From: Isoperla grammatica
Taxonomy: Eukaryota; Arthropoda; Insecta; Plecoptera; Perlodidae
Length of the DNA: 64,000 nt
Assembly (NCBI GenBank): GCA_945910005.1
Contig: OX246745.1
Location: forward strand, 12,135,177 to 12,199,176
Direction of reading: 5' to 3'
Shown: positions 23,163 through 34,978 of the stretch, one piece after another
Layout of the letters: each line of letters starts with the position of its first letter
Position numbering within the stretch: the first letter of the stretch is position 1
The notes under the pieces: model-generated
Seen by the model: the letters and a program-made list of their open reading frames with translations, nothing else
Told to the model about the DNA's origin: nothing
Databases searched by the model: none
Position numbers and translations under genes: made by a program

Positions 23163-25754
23163 CTGAAAGACAGAAGCACTGTGAAGTAGTTTAGAGATAT
23201 TAAAGAAATGAACGAGATAAATGTATTTAAATATAGAAATCTATTTTTAAATATGTGTAAATGTGGGTTTCATTAAGTTATCCTCCATAAAATATTTACG
23301 ATATTATATCTTATTTGATAATAATATAAATGAAGAGAGGTCGATTTTCTAACTTATTTAAATCTCATCTAAAACCAACAATATATGAATAAACCTGAAT
23401 AATAATGAAACTCTTTTTGTTCACAATAGTTAATGAATTAAGTTTAAACAAGATACATGGAAAGGTAAACATGTTAACAATATTGTACACATGTAAATTT
23501 GGTCACTTCGAGAGTATGTGCGACAAATTTAATTCCGTGTCTCCGTACTACAAATTGGTTGATTGAAAGTTGAAGTTTTGTGCACCTATCCATAAAACAT
23601 TTAATAATAAATGCATCATCAGTATTAATGATGTTTAATGATTCATACATTATTCGGCGCCAAGACCTAACACAGTTAGAGGACCAATCACTTGTTGCTT
23701 CTCTATGGGAATATTCTATAAGTATAGAGGGAAATTGATATTTTCTTAATAAATAATTAAATTAGAATAAATTGTTTAACTGAATAAAACAATTTATGTA
23801 AGGTTAAACCCATACCACAAAACTTCATAACTTGAAATGTAATTGATTTTTTTAAACAGTACTGAAATGTCGAAAGTAGTTTCAGTGTGAGTTGTGTTAA
23901 GGGATGCAACAGTGACAGGTAAGGTCACGTTAAGGTTAGTATAACAAAGGACGAGGGAAATGGTCACTAAAACCAACTACTAATATATATATTTCAACAA
24001 GAGTTATGAAGGAGGTGACTTAAATTGTATGCACATTAATTTACTAACTTAATACTATTTGGAACTATGTGAACCATAAAATATTGTGAGGTTTTTACTT
24101 TCTTTAAATGTTTTCTCATAGTACATTTTAAAATCTAATTCCAAATTTTTAACTACATTCCAAAGCTGACTTTCACTTTAATATACACAAAATACAACAA
24201 ATGCAAATTAAAACAGTTACCTATAATATTGTCTGCAGTTTTAAGCAGTTGCGTGAAGCATATAATAATCAATAAAATCTAGTTTGTAATTTGAAGTATA
24301 TTATAATGCGTAAATGTACACAGTTCATTAGAGTTGGTTCGTTGACTGTTGATTTGTTGTTTGCTGTTCCAATTAGTTCAAAAATATGAATTGAAATAAT
24401 AGTCACTTTTGCTGCTTAATTTTCTACGCTAAATTACTATAATGACTCTAAATATATTGATTTAAAATGAATTAATCAAATCGTTACATATATGAGACAT
24501 GTACTGAAAAATGTTAAAATACATGTTCGTGTGGACATCGCAATTTATTTGTACTAAGTTGTAATATTAGAGATGGTTCAACTCTAAATTAAATTGAGGT
24601 ATGAGTTGGAATTGTCTAAGCATTGCTATTGGAATGCTGGCGAACAAATATGCATTGTTAATTATTAAATTGATCACTAGTTGCAGACACAAAAGAGAAT
24701 TGTTTTGTAGGGAAATCTCAAATTTTTTTGTTTTAATTTAAGACCAAGAGAAATAATTTGGCTATGAGTATGACTGTGCGCAATCTATTGGTGTTTAAAA
24801 CACAACCTAATGCCTTTTAAGTAGTTTTGTACTTAATGGTTCGAATATAATTGGTATCAAAATATTATTTTCAGTTACTTTTTTGTGTCTCCAAATATAA
24901 GATAATTTCTAAGAAATATATTATACTCGTATTGCAATTACTAACCAGCAAGTGGCTGAAGGCTCAAATACAGATAACTAATTGAAAATGTCCACTTCAA
25001 ATGCTTATGCAAATGAAATTACCTAATTTTGACAAAATGAAAAGATTGATTTTAGATCATTATATTTTGTACTAGAAAGAAAACTCAATATGTAATTTGC
25101 AAAATTCTACAATTTTTGTTTTCAATTACAGACAGCGCTAATTATAACACAAGATCAATTATTGGGACCTTTGCAGTTATTATTTTGGCTGTCATGTTTT
25201 GTTTTGTATTTGGTGAGATTGTTGCTTGGAAATGCATCTAGTGACAGGACATTTTTGTGACATCATGGGCCATGAATTGGCAATCAGCTGGCAGAGATGT
25301 AATTATTAGTGCAGGCAAGGCTTTAATGCATACATCTACATGGCGCATTCTTGGTGATTAGAACAAAAATTCAAATAATACGTTTTAATTAAGTTTTCTT
25401 TTTCTTATAAAATTAATTTTATAAAGTTGCAAGCATTTTTTGTTAAATTAAAAATACCAGGGAACGTCCATTAATATGCGTTTTGTCAGTTTTTGCATAT
25501 ACCCTATTGGATCATAACGACTAGTTCAAACCCCATATAGTGTTTTCAATACAAAATAAACTCTACAATATGAGTTTGATACATATACGTTACAGAGTTT
25601 AATGATAAATTGAAAAGTGGACATTTTATAGTCTCTGTAAATACACTTTTCTATCTTATATGATTGCCAACATTCCAAGTTTCTATATTGAAACTTGCAA
25701 GTTGTGAGTATAAAAGTTTCAAGTGGCAGGGACGAGAAGAAAGACCAAACTCAC
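23163..25754 (-). other. Intron between Ig6 and Ig7a
   Basis: 2.6 kb of strongly AT-rich sequence. No recognisable gene or mobile element. Confidence 0.6.
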
Positions 25755-25913
25755 CCAGTACTCGAACTTCCACTGTCCTTTGTGATGTGTGGTTTTGTTT
25801 ATTACGTGCCGCACAACTATAAGTGCCCTGGTCAGCACTCCTTTGTACGTTGTCCAGATACAATGTCCCATTCGTGACCCTCTGTCTGATATTGCTGGGC
25901 AAGCGCACACCAT
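25755..25913 (-). CDS. Dscam2: Dscam2-like exon: Ig6, C-terminal half
   Basis: 159 bp, phase 1 to phase 1, donor GTGAGT. Encodes DGVRLPSNIRQRV, then NGTLYLDNV and the F strand DQGTYSCAARNKQ, ending TVEVRVL. It ends in phase 1 with a G that forms the Val codon opening either Ig7 exon, so both downstream Ig7 exons fit equally well. Confidence 0.9.
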
Positions 25914-26651
25914 CTGTACAAGAAGTACAATAATATTTTACAACGGAATACAGTTGATTTCAAATAACGTCCCGGCTCTCCATGAAACATATCTATACAT
26001 TGACAGTTTCTATTTGCTCAATCGCATAAAATGAGTATATGAATTAATACGTGTTCTTGTTTTAATAATATACACTAGAGTAGTGTATAATTCTACAATT
26101 TTAAAATGAATGTAACAATTTGTTAAGTAATAAAGATGGTACTAAACGGGATAGAATCGATTAAAAAAACTACCCGGCACCTCCACCAAAAACATTATTC
26201 ACGTTTACAAATGTGTTGATAGTGTACTGGTTAGCTCTACTGCACAAACATGAATACAAATCTATAAGAATTTATGATTTTATTACATTTACAAACTTGG
26301 TATTAATTTAATTCAAACTTTAGTCTATAAATGGACGATATTTGGCTTATAATAATTATACTAATTGAATATGTAATACGTAATATGTAATAATAATAAT
26401 AATAATTATAATAGTATAAATAGAATGGTACGGTAAATTTGTCCAATTTGTGATAATCAGGTGTGCTAGAGCATGATGCCAGATCATTAAAACTTTCTGA
26501 ACTGCATCATATTCTCACAAACAAATTAGAATGCATGAATGGCTGGGGATAAAACTAAATTATGTGCTTCGTTAGAGCGTTCAAGCGACTGATAAAGCTC
26601 TATTATTATCTTGCTCAGCACGTAATAGTGAATATTATGTTTGTCACTCAC
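25914..26651 (-). other. Intron within Ig6
   Basis: AT-rich with a short (AAT)n run near 26391-26411. It shares the 16-mer CCCGGCACCTCCACCA (26173) with 30888 and may hold a scrap of an interspersed repeat. Confidence 0.5.
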
Positions 26652-26762
26652 CTTTCTCCCAAGTTACCAAGTCAATGGGGTAACCAGCAACTGGGCACTT
26701 TATTGTAAATTGCTTCCCGGCCACCGCAGGTATTAGCGACATTGGTCGTATGTACGGAAATC
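26652..26762 (-). CDS. Dscam2: Dscam2-like exon: Ig6, N-terminal half
   Basis: 111 bp, phase 1 to phase 1, donor GTGAGT. Encodes GFPYIRPMSLIPAVAGKQ and FTIKCPVAGYPIDLVTWEK, which is the A to C strand part of Ig6 with the B-strand Cys and C-strand Trp. The KCP.AGYPI..V.WE pattern matches Dscam Ig6. It has no start codon and is short, so it is recognisable only by homology and splice sites. Confidence 0.88.
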
Positions 26763-27691
26763 CTGAAAACAATCGGTCATTTTGTGAGAAAGTAACTTTT
26801 AACAAAACAAATTTTCGAGAAAAATGTCAAATACTTCATTTTTAATTAATGCTCTTCGAATTTCATGGACATATTAAGCACCGAGACACATACTCAATGT
26901 TAACAAAACCAAAGCTATCAAAAGACATTTCCTTGTGTTTTTCTGTCAACGATTATTAGCCGCTGTACAAAAAAATGATTAACTGTTTGGCTTCGTCACG
27001 AGGAATATTATTTCTTTGAATAATATTGTTATGTTTTAGTATAGAGAACTGCAAGTAAATACACGTGCGTAGATAAAAAAGTTAAACATTGAATGTCGGG
27101 ATCATTTCATATTCAACTGGAAACAAAATAGAATAATGTTATAATAATAAGTAGGGTCTAATCAAATTTTTGCATGGAGGTAATTGTAATATTTCTCGAC
27201 TATATAAATACAAAATTTAATTAAATCTAGTGCAACAAAATACAAACGGGCTTAAATTTTGTAATTTTTTACCACAAATTTACAATAATATATTTTCCAT
27301 AAAACATTCTAAAATATGTCTTGCCACTCAATTCCGGTGAAAGAGCATTACTGCTGTCAGGGAAATGTATATATTATTTTCATTGAAACACGTTTTAACT
27401 ATAATCAACATATTTTATCATAATGCTCTATATAAATTCAATAAATTACTCTTTTCAATTAGACTAAGTCAAGTATACTAAAGAATGACGGTGATATATT
27501 TCAGGTTTACAGTTCCATTTATAGATAGCTTAAACAAAGAGTAGCACATTTTTAAACTTCATATTTTTCGTATTGGTAACTGAGTTTGATAGCAAATAAA
27601 TAAATATTCAAACAAAACTTTGCATTCAGTTTTAAGTATTTTTCATATTTTGATTAATTTAAATGATAAACGCAATGGAGTGAATTCTTAC
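26763..27691 (-). other. Intron between Ig5 and Ig6
   Basis: AT-rich. Nothing recognisable. Confidence 0.6.
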
Positions 27692-27843
27692 CGTAGACAT
27701 TGAGCCTCGCCGAATGGGAGGCTTTGCCTGCTCGGTTCTCGGCCATACACTCATACTCGCCCCCATCCTCAACCTTCACACTCGAGATATTCACGTGGCT
27801 AATAACATCACCAAAAGGCGTCACGTATTGGCCAATCATCAAC
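27692..27843 (-). CDS. Dscam2: Dscam2-like exon: Ig5, C-terminal half
   Basis: 152 bp, phase 2 to phase 1, donor GTAAGA. Encodes MIGQYVTPFGDVISHVNI followed by the F strand GGEYECMAENRAG and the end strand ARLNVYG. The motif GDVISHVNI is a strong Dscam Ig5 signature, since fly Dscam proteins have nearly the same stretch. It completes the Ig5 disulfide started in the previous exon. Confidence 0.92.
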
Positions 27844-28516
27844 CTGAAACCATTCACATGAAAAATAAACCATTATTTATTTTTCAGAACATAAACCTCT
27901 TTCCTCGCGATTTAATAACTGAAATAATGACACAACATTTCTATCTAATGCTGTTACTAAAGTGTCTCATGGATTCATGCACAAATTGAATTAATCATAC
28001 ACCGTGCTATCAGAACAACGACTCAATGACTACGTTACGACCGGTCTACCAGTTGAATGAAGCTGTGAACTTGAGTGTTAACTTTAACGTAGATGCTTGG
28101 ACAAAGATAACATCATTCACTCAGATACTAATTACTAATTAGTGTAACTATATAACTTAGTTTGTTAGGGAAAATGAACAGAGCACAAATTGGCTTCAAA
28201 CTCACATCATAGAGAACACATTCAACAGGAAGTTTGGTTAGGTCTCACCAAACTCTGGCTAATTAGGTTCCGTAGTTTATTATTTGATGCAATTACTAGA
28301 CACTTTTTGAAATTAAGTCAAAGAAGGCGGAGGGGGGTGGGAGGACGTGGTTAAGAGAGCGCATCATTATGGCCAGGTATTAATTTATGAGGTATCTGTA
28401 CATGATCAGTTCCATTGGATGCATTAACATGGGAATATTAGTGAATGAAAAGAAATTACAAACCAATAAAGTCTGGATTTGTTTTATGGTCTACCAGAAA
28501 CAAACGTTGTAGACTT
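27844..28516 (-). other. Intron within Ig5, distal part
   Basis: No recognisable element apart from a G-rich patch near 28326-28345. The MITE at 28517-28710 follows. Confidence 0.55.
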
Positions 28517-28710
28517 CTGGGGAGTATATTCCTGAAAGTTTTCACGGTGACAATACTCAATTTGTCATATCCAATTGGTTATCACTTGCTTTAGGCTGAT
28601 TGAGTGTTTTCCACGTGGTCCGCCACAGAAATCAGCCAGTAGCAAGTTATAATCACATAGTAATCACATGCATATATTGAGTATTGCCAACTTTCAGGAA
28701 TAGCCCCCTG
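28517..28710. mobile_element. 194-bp palindromic MITE
   Basis: Inverted ends CTGGGGAGTATATTCCTGAA and, inverted from the right, CAGGGGGCTATTCCTGAA. The arms continue inward with CAATACTCAAT and again with CACTTGCTTTAGGCTGATT against its inverse, so nearly the whole element can fold on itself. No coding capacity and no clear target duplication, so the superfamily is not assigned. Confidence 0.7.
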
Positions 28711-29053
28711 GTCATAAAACATTCAATTCATCACAATTTTGAAATCTTGAAACTAAGATTGCTTCAAATGTGATCACATTTGATTGCACGTTCACACTAA
28801 CAATAAATCAAACCATTTGACTTCAACGGACTAAGTTATCATTAGCACATTAACAATATCCCAAAGCCACTGTTTCCCAAAACACACACAATGGTGTCTG
28901 TAAAGTCACAAACTTGTGTGTATATTCCCCCGACAACGACAACATTGTAAACTTTTGCAATTAGTGCAACGAGTTTTGATTTCCACGTCGTTCGTAATGA
29001 GATCTAAGTAAACATAGCACGTTAATTGAATGACAGTGATTCTATCAGTTTAC

Positions 29054-29198
29054 CGTTCATTGTGCGGCAGCGAGAATCCGTCTAGTGTCCACGTGATTTG
29101 AGGCGTTGGATTCCCAGACGCGCTGCACTTGAGAGAGACTGAAGGACCGGGCTGTAGGGTCTGCTCTATGAAGCGGTATGCGAGCTGCGGATACACCT
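29054..29198 (-). CDS. Dscam2: Dscam2-like exon: Ig5, N-terminal half
   Basis: 145 bp, phase 1 to phase 2, donor GTAAAC. Encodes EVYPQLAYRFIEQTLQPG through TWTLDGFSLPHNE, including the B-strand Cys (LKCSASGNPTP) and the C-strand Trp. The G left over from the Ig4 exon completes the first Glu codon. The preceding intron is about 4.7 kb, one of the longest in the window. Confidence 0.9.
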
Positions 29199-29589
29199 CT
29201 GAAAATCAAACCATTATTGTTATTACTTTACTTTACTTAACTGTAATTAAGGCCAGTGTAGGGTAGCCTGATGAGTGATGATGATGAATGATAATAAGGA
29301 AGGGAGGAGGGGAAGCATGGTAAAGCCTGCCCGCTCATGAAACGTTTAGAGCTAATGGAATGGGCCATATTTGTGTATTGAACCATTATAATCGTCTTGT
29401 AAACCAAGATTTACTAGTAAAACACGGTTGCCAATTTTATAATAACGGAAGTCGAAAGAATGTCCCCTCTTGTTAGAATAAGAATTGCAATAAAATGACA
29501 ACAGCGCGCTACCTGTTGGCCCTTTAAACTCTATTTCACGGTATATTAGACAAACATTAGTCATTAGCTCTTAAAGCTTCGTTTCTGCT

Positions 29590-29912
29590 ATGAGCGGACA
29601 GACTTTACCGGCACGTAGTCTATTCCTGTCGAAAAGTCCCAAAGGGACTATCGGCTTTACGTCCCATCCGAAAGGACGGTGTAACTTTGAGCAGTCATAT
29701 AGGTTTCTCCACTAACCTGGACTGCCCAGCAGTTGACGAGAATAACGAAGCTGTTACACAAGCTATCGAACCCTCCAATCTGCTCTAACCAACGGTAACT
29801 AGTGTTTCAGAGGAGAGTGGTCACCCATCCACCTCCTGATTTAGCCCGTCTTTGATTAACTTCGGTGTTCGTATGGGAACTGGCTAAGAGACCGCGGCTA
29901 AACCGTTGGCTC
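29590..29912 (-). mobile_element. 5S-rRNA-derived SINE (SINE3 class)
   Basis: The minus strand starts GAGCCAACGGTTTAGCC and contains 5S internal-promoter blocks in the right order: CCGAAGTTAATCA (box A region), CGGGC, then GGATGGGTGACC (box C). It then leaves 5S similarity and continues into a body ending GGATGGGACGTAAAGCCGA and GTCCC, a LINE-like tail. The 5S part is too diverged to be a working rRNA gene. It sits in the intron between Ig4 and Ig5. Confidence 0.8.
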
Positions 29913-30600
29913 TATTGTTATTGCTTTCTCACTCTTGTAGGCGATCATTCAGTAAGTTACAAATGAGTCACTCTATTTTGGGACAAAATTGGATCTAGGA
30001 ATAGTTATAGAAGATTAACTTGCTGATTAGATAGATGGTGTCTAAGATTTAATGTATTGGCTGTTTGGTATTAATCTAGTTGATGTGATAAAAGCACGTT
30101 GTAGGCCAAACTGAGTTATTGCTGATTTACCATTATATACAACACGTTGTGAAATAATATGCATGGAAATCGTACATTATATTGTTGATTTAAACAAACA
30201 CAAAACAAAATTGTACATAAATCTCACTACGTAAGTACCATATAGGGGATATTTATGACTGGCTTTAGATTAATCTAATCGTTAACATCTCTTTTAACGC
30301 ACACTCAAAAAACACTAACCACATCCATTTATACGTTTAAATAAAATTGTATTTCATGCTACATTTTGTGAACTGATACAGCAGAGTAGTCTGATATATA
30401 CTTTCTATCTCCACATTTCTGCTTAATACACTTGTATTCAACTTATACATTAGATTAAGCTTCTCACGTTATTTTTACGCATTACAATAAGATTAATTAT
30501 AATTGTAATTGTATATATGTACATATTACGACGCGTCGACGCCGTTTCTTGTCAAAACTTTTAATTTTTTAATTTTTTTTGTGATGAAAAGAATAGACAA

Positions 30601-30607
30601 TTTATAA

Positions 30608-30651
<44 letters not shown>

Positions 30652-30766
30652 TTGCAATTCTCTGGGGCCTGTTGCCGCGAAAAATTTAATTATTCTTTAT
30701 CTATTTATCTATTCTATAATTATTATTAAATTATTCGCGGCAACAAGCCCCAGAGAATTGCAATAT
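30601..30766. mobile_element. (AAT)n run followed by a ~120-bp perfect-hairpin element
   Basis: (AAT)n at 30601-30650 abuts an inverted repeat: TTGCAATTCTCTGGGGCCTG at about 30651-30670, continuing TTGCCGCGAA, against its inverse at 30733-30766 with a single mismatch. The centre is AT-rich (TTTAATTA and its inverse). It looks like a very short MITE. Confidence 0.65.
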
Positions 30767-33700
30767 GTACACATATGTCCGCGAAAACTTGAGAACAAAT
30801 ATATATATATATATATATATATAGATTTTTATAGAATGCTGCTGCTTTGTAAACGTACGCTTTAGAAATGAGTATTTGTATACCTAACCCGGCACCTCCA
30901 CCATTATATGGGCTCATGCGGTGTTGCACTGATTCTACGGGCGCTCCAACCGCTGGAGGTTTTCAACCTAGAATCCATAGCGTTTGAAATCAAGGCGCCG
31001 TTTCAAAATGTATTGATTCGAAAGCTCATCAAACACTACAGAAACGATGGATTTTTACTATTATTTACAACAGGCCGTGTAGGATTTAATTATCTTTTAT
31101 TATTCATGAAGAAGGATTACAATATTAGTTTCTTTAATTAATTTCAAATTTTTTCGTGCATTTTCTCCTTTTATTGCTTGACGCGTTCCGAATCACATGA
31201 AAAATGTGAGGCTGTGCCTAGAATTGTTGAGAGGTTTCGGAATGTAGCCTGTAGATGTTCGTTACTAATTGAGAGCAAGGTCACCCTATAGGGGATGCGC
31301 TTCATCACCTTCAGTTCTTGTTTCAAGGTGGATAGTTATTCAAGCATCACATCTGCGTTAAATTTACATACGGTTTAGTTATACGTACCGGTACTGAAAA
31401 AAGATTTTAAGCTATGAGTAACACAATATTATGTCAATCTAATGATGGATGAAATTAATACCAAATATTGCTGGTGCATGGAAGCAGTGGCTTAGGTTTT
31501 AAGTTTTTAAATCTACTAAAAATATTTTTCAAGTTTAAAATTATGTGCAGTAAAGTTGAGCTGTTCCTTAGTTTATTATCAATTTGGTGCCGTGAATGGA
31601 ATTGTAAACACAATAATATTATGTATCAGTATACCCCGGGCCATAACATAGGGTTTTCTTAAAATAAAAAATTACGAATTTGAAGATTTTTTTTAGTGAT
31701 ATCTTGTTAATTCTACACACTGTTTAAAAAGTTATATATAAAATTAATTTTGTATTTATTTTCAGCATGTATTTTTGGGACGGGTGGCCTTTGAAAATAC
31801 TGACATTTGGTTGGCCAAGCCTCACTCATATATGACGTCAGCATCTACACGTTAACTGTGGAACTACTTTATATATATAAGGTAATCAGAATATACATTT
31901 AGACCCGTAGACTACTCATAGTTGGCGTCTAGTCTTTTGGGAATCGAGGGTTACTTCCTAATTGTTTTGTGTATGCTATTTTAAATTAAACAACCGGCAT
32001 TCAATGAGTTCACTGTGAGCACAGACCTCCTTTATAGCTCTCACATGTTAAAACGACAAAACTCTCAAGTTTTTAAAATGCCAATTAGAACCTGTGTAAT
32101 AAGAGATTTGACGTTTGTTCATTAGAGTTCGTTATTTTAAACTGACGTAAAAAGAAAATTAGAGCTCGTTTTCCTTTTAAAAACAAGTCCTTACCGCCCT
32201 TTACCTTTAAGAACGATTGTTTGCAATTTGAGCCTCATAACCATATATAAAGTCCTACGTTAACGTGTAGCATTTGTTTTATTTTATACCTCGAATTAAA
32301 ACAGATATCTGACTGGGCAACATGAAAGGGAACTGTATTTTACCTACCTTGTGTAGGCGCCCTATAAACGTATGTTCGACCAACCATGGTTATAAGTAAG
32401 AACCATCTTCAAATAAACTCTATGTGGATAATGTTTGAGAAAAACACCCTTATAAAACAACGTTGAAAACGGAAATGTGAAAACAGATTTTTTGACATGT
32501 TTGTTGATCGTACTTTGTCGAAACCAGATTGAATTCTATTAATAACCACAACCATTAATTGAACTTTTTTGTTGTTGTAATCATTGAAATACGAAGTGAT
32601 TATTTTCAAACAAAACTGATGGATGTTTTTTGTCATGTTTGTTTTTACCACACATTTTACCAAACAATGTTCGCTTACAGCTGCCCTTGGCGGATTTGAA
32701 ATTTTCTGCTGTCACTTCATGAACCACAGTGGATATTTTTATAATAACATCGTTAGCCTGTATTTTGTTCTGATAGTAGCTGCACATTGTTTCATTTTAA
32801 GTCTTATAAACAGTACAAAGCCCATCAAATATAGACCCATTCATGTTCAACAATGTAGCAACCAATTTTTTAAGCGTTGTAAATTAAAAAATGAACAATA
32901 TTATAAATCATTTGACAATCGGATAAATCACTATTTTGGTGTTCTTTTACCGACTATTTCTCTGCTTCTTTTGTGCTTTAGAGGCAAATTAGAATTATAT
33001 CTAATTTTATCCCTATGTGTCTGTTAGATGGCTTTTACAACCAGTGATTACCCTCTTAAATAAATATGCGTCTTATGGAAGTATATTCATATATTCTATC
33101 AGATCCATCTGTTCAGTTTAATATCGCAATTAATGTCCCCTGCGTTGCGTTTAATGGAATAATCAGAAATACTAGAGTTGGAGAATCAAAATTGAGCGAG
33201 CTTTGGAAGTCACATCTCCCTTGTTATTTTAGTAGACCACTTCGCAATTGGGAGGTTACTTCGAAGAAAGTCCGTATTCAGTCTACGTTGTGCTTCATTA
33301 CTCTATAATAACGATGGCAAAGTTTTGCTTTTGAAAGGAGTTTTTGATGCTTTGTGTGTCAGATGTTTTTGCTTATAAGTATAAAAAAGCCTTGATGTAC
33401 TCGTAGTGTGTGTGCACTGTGCATATTCCATAAAATATGATTCAACTCTATTCTTGAGCCTATCAAGAACAATATGTATGTTATTTTGATTTTTTAGACC
33501 TCCGTCATAGAAGAAATTAAATTAAAAATAGAATAGTATAATTCAGTGACTATACTCAAAACAATTCCCGTTTACAAAAATATGGACTAATTCGTAATTG
33601 TTAGAAAGTCAAATGAATTAGCACGTGGACTCACTTTTGTATCCCATTTATCAAATACCTCATAAATGAACCCACACAGCTATTGAGTCATTTTTTGTGC

Positions 33701-33914
33701 AGCCATGATTGCATTTGAAAACGATAATTGCACATCTACTTCCAATATTCATTTATTCGTACAATGAATGTTTTGCAAGCGGTCATCGATTACAATCTGT
33801 CAATTGATAACGATCTCGTGAATAACAAATTAAATTATTTTGAAACCAGAAATGAAAAAACTAACCCCGCGACTGGGAATTTAAAATATGAAATTAAATT
33901 CTAGTTCAACTTAC
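30767..33914 (-). other. Intron between Ig4 and Ig5, upstream part
   Basis: A (TA)12 run at 30799-30823, then 3 kb of AT-rich sequence. Several short open frames (for example 32623-33027 and 33066-33308) show no family features and have biased AT composition, so I do not call them genes. Confidence 0.6.
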
Positions 33915-34360
33915 CACCGAGGCTCAGCTCTGCCGCCGCCTGCGCCATTTCCGCCTCGTTTCTCACAATACATTGGTACATCCCTCTGTCTTCTTTGGTC
34001 ACGGCCACCAGCTGTACATGATGAGGGTCGAGCATGCGCACTCGTGCGCCGGTGCGCAATGGGCGGCCATCTTTGAGCCACGTGACCCCGGACTGAGGGA
34101 ATCCCGTAGCCGTGCAGGTCAAGTCAGCTGACTTGCCAAGGTCAATGCTCTGTCTTACTGGGTGAACGTGCACTTGGAGGGGGGCGCTTACACTTAGTTG
34201 CACTTCTAACACTTCGCTACCCTCAGGGTTGCTGGCGTTGCACAGATATGTACCAGCGTCGGACTCCTGCACGTTGGGTATTACCAACGTGCCGTCGCGG
34301 ACTAGGAAGCGGTCTGAGTCGTCCAGTAATAGTTCGTGAAGATTTCTACGATACGCCCAG
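33915..34360 (-). CDS. Dscam2: Dscam2-like exon: Ig3 C-terminal half plus Ig4
   Basis: 446 bp, the longest exon here, phase 2 to phase 1, donor GTAAGT. It starts with the Ig3 core Trp (SWAYRRN), then the F strand DAGTYLCNASNPEG closing Ig3. Ig4 follows with its paired cysteines (ADLTCTATG and GMYQCIVRN) and the WLKDGRPL C strand typical of Dscam Ig4. Ig1-4 form the compact horseshoe that carries homophilic specificity in this family. The base composition is more GC-rich than the surrounding intron. Confidence 0.92.
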
Positions 34361-34719
34361 CTGTAAAAAGATTCATGAAACAATTTGGTTAACTGTTTTC
34401 AACGTCAACCCCTATATTCTTATTCATAAATATAGTTCATAGCATATTGTCGCAATTAGCTATTTTGAAAAAATTATTTGTACACAATGAAATAGCTTGA
34501 ATGAGTTTTGGATTGTGAAAACCATCCGTAAATTTTCTAGTTAGAAAAACATGTATAATGATAATCGTTACGTAGTACCAATAAGATCACATTTACAATA
34601 ATTTTATTTTGATACGATAAAATGTATGTTCTAATCTCCAAAATCTTCCACTGAGTTTAATCTACGAAATATACAGTAAAAGCAAAGCACATTACTCTTA
34701 TTAAATGAGTTGTATTTAC
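34361..34719 (-). other. Intron within Ig3
   Basis: About 360 bp, AT-rich. Nothing recognisable. Confidence 0.7.
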
Positions 34720-34837
34720 CTATAACGGGGCCGAGGATTGGCGTACGCAACACAGGGTATCACTACTGTGTCGTCCAGCTTAGACGAAACCAAAACTTGC
34801 TTTTCGTTTAAAATAGGAGGCACAGGTCCACGTATAT
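34720..34837 (-). CDS. Dscam2: Dscam2-like exon: Ig3, N-terminal half
   Basis: 118 bp, acceptor phase 1, donor AG|GTAAAT phase 2. It encodes about 39 residues beginning DIRGPVPPIL and including the B-strand cysteine of Ig3 (VVIPCVAYANP). It corresponds in position to the exon that is a large alternative array in Dscam1 (exon 6), but no second copy is visible in the 29 kb upstream, which supports Dscam2. A LINE begins only about 145 bp upstream of its acceptor. Confidence 0.85.
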
Positions 34838-34978
34838 CTAAACAAACACAAACCATGTATATCATTACTATGTTTACAATAACTATGCATATTAACTATA
34901 TTATTATACACACAATGTAACTTAAGAATTTTATTGCATAAAGTGAAGAATTAGAACATTTAACATTTATTTTATATT

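Noticed and set aside
29820..29912. Functional 5S rRNA gene
   Set aside because: Only the promoter blocks are kept. The 3' third is replaced by SINE body.
32623..33308. Open frames of 134 and 80 codons
   Set aside because: No family motif, AT-driven composition, and they lie in a Dscam2 intron.
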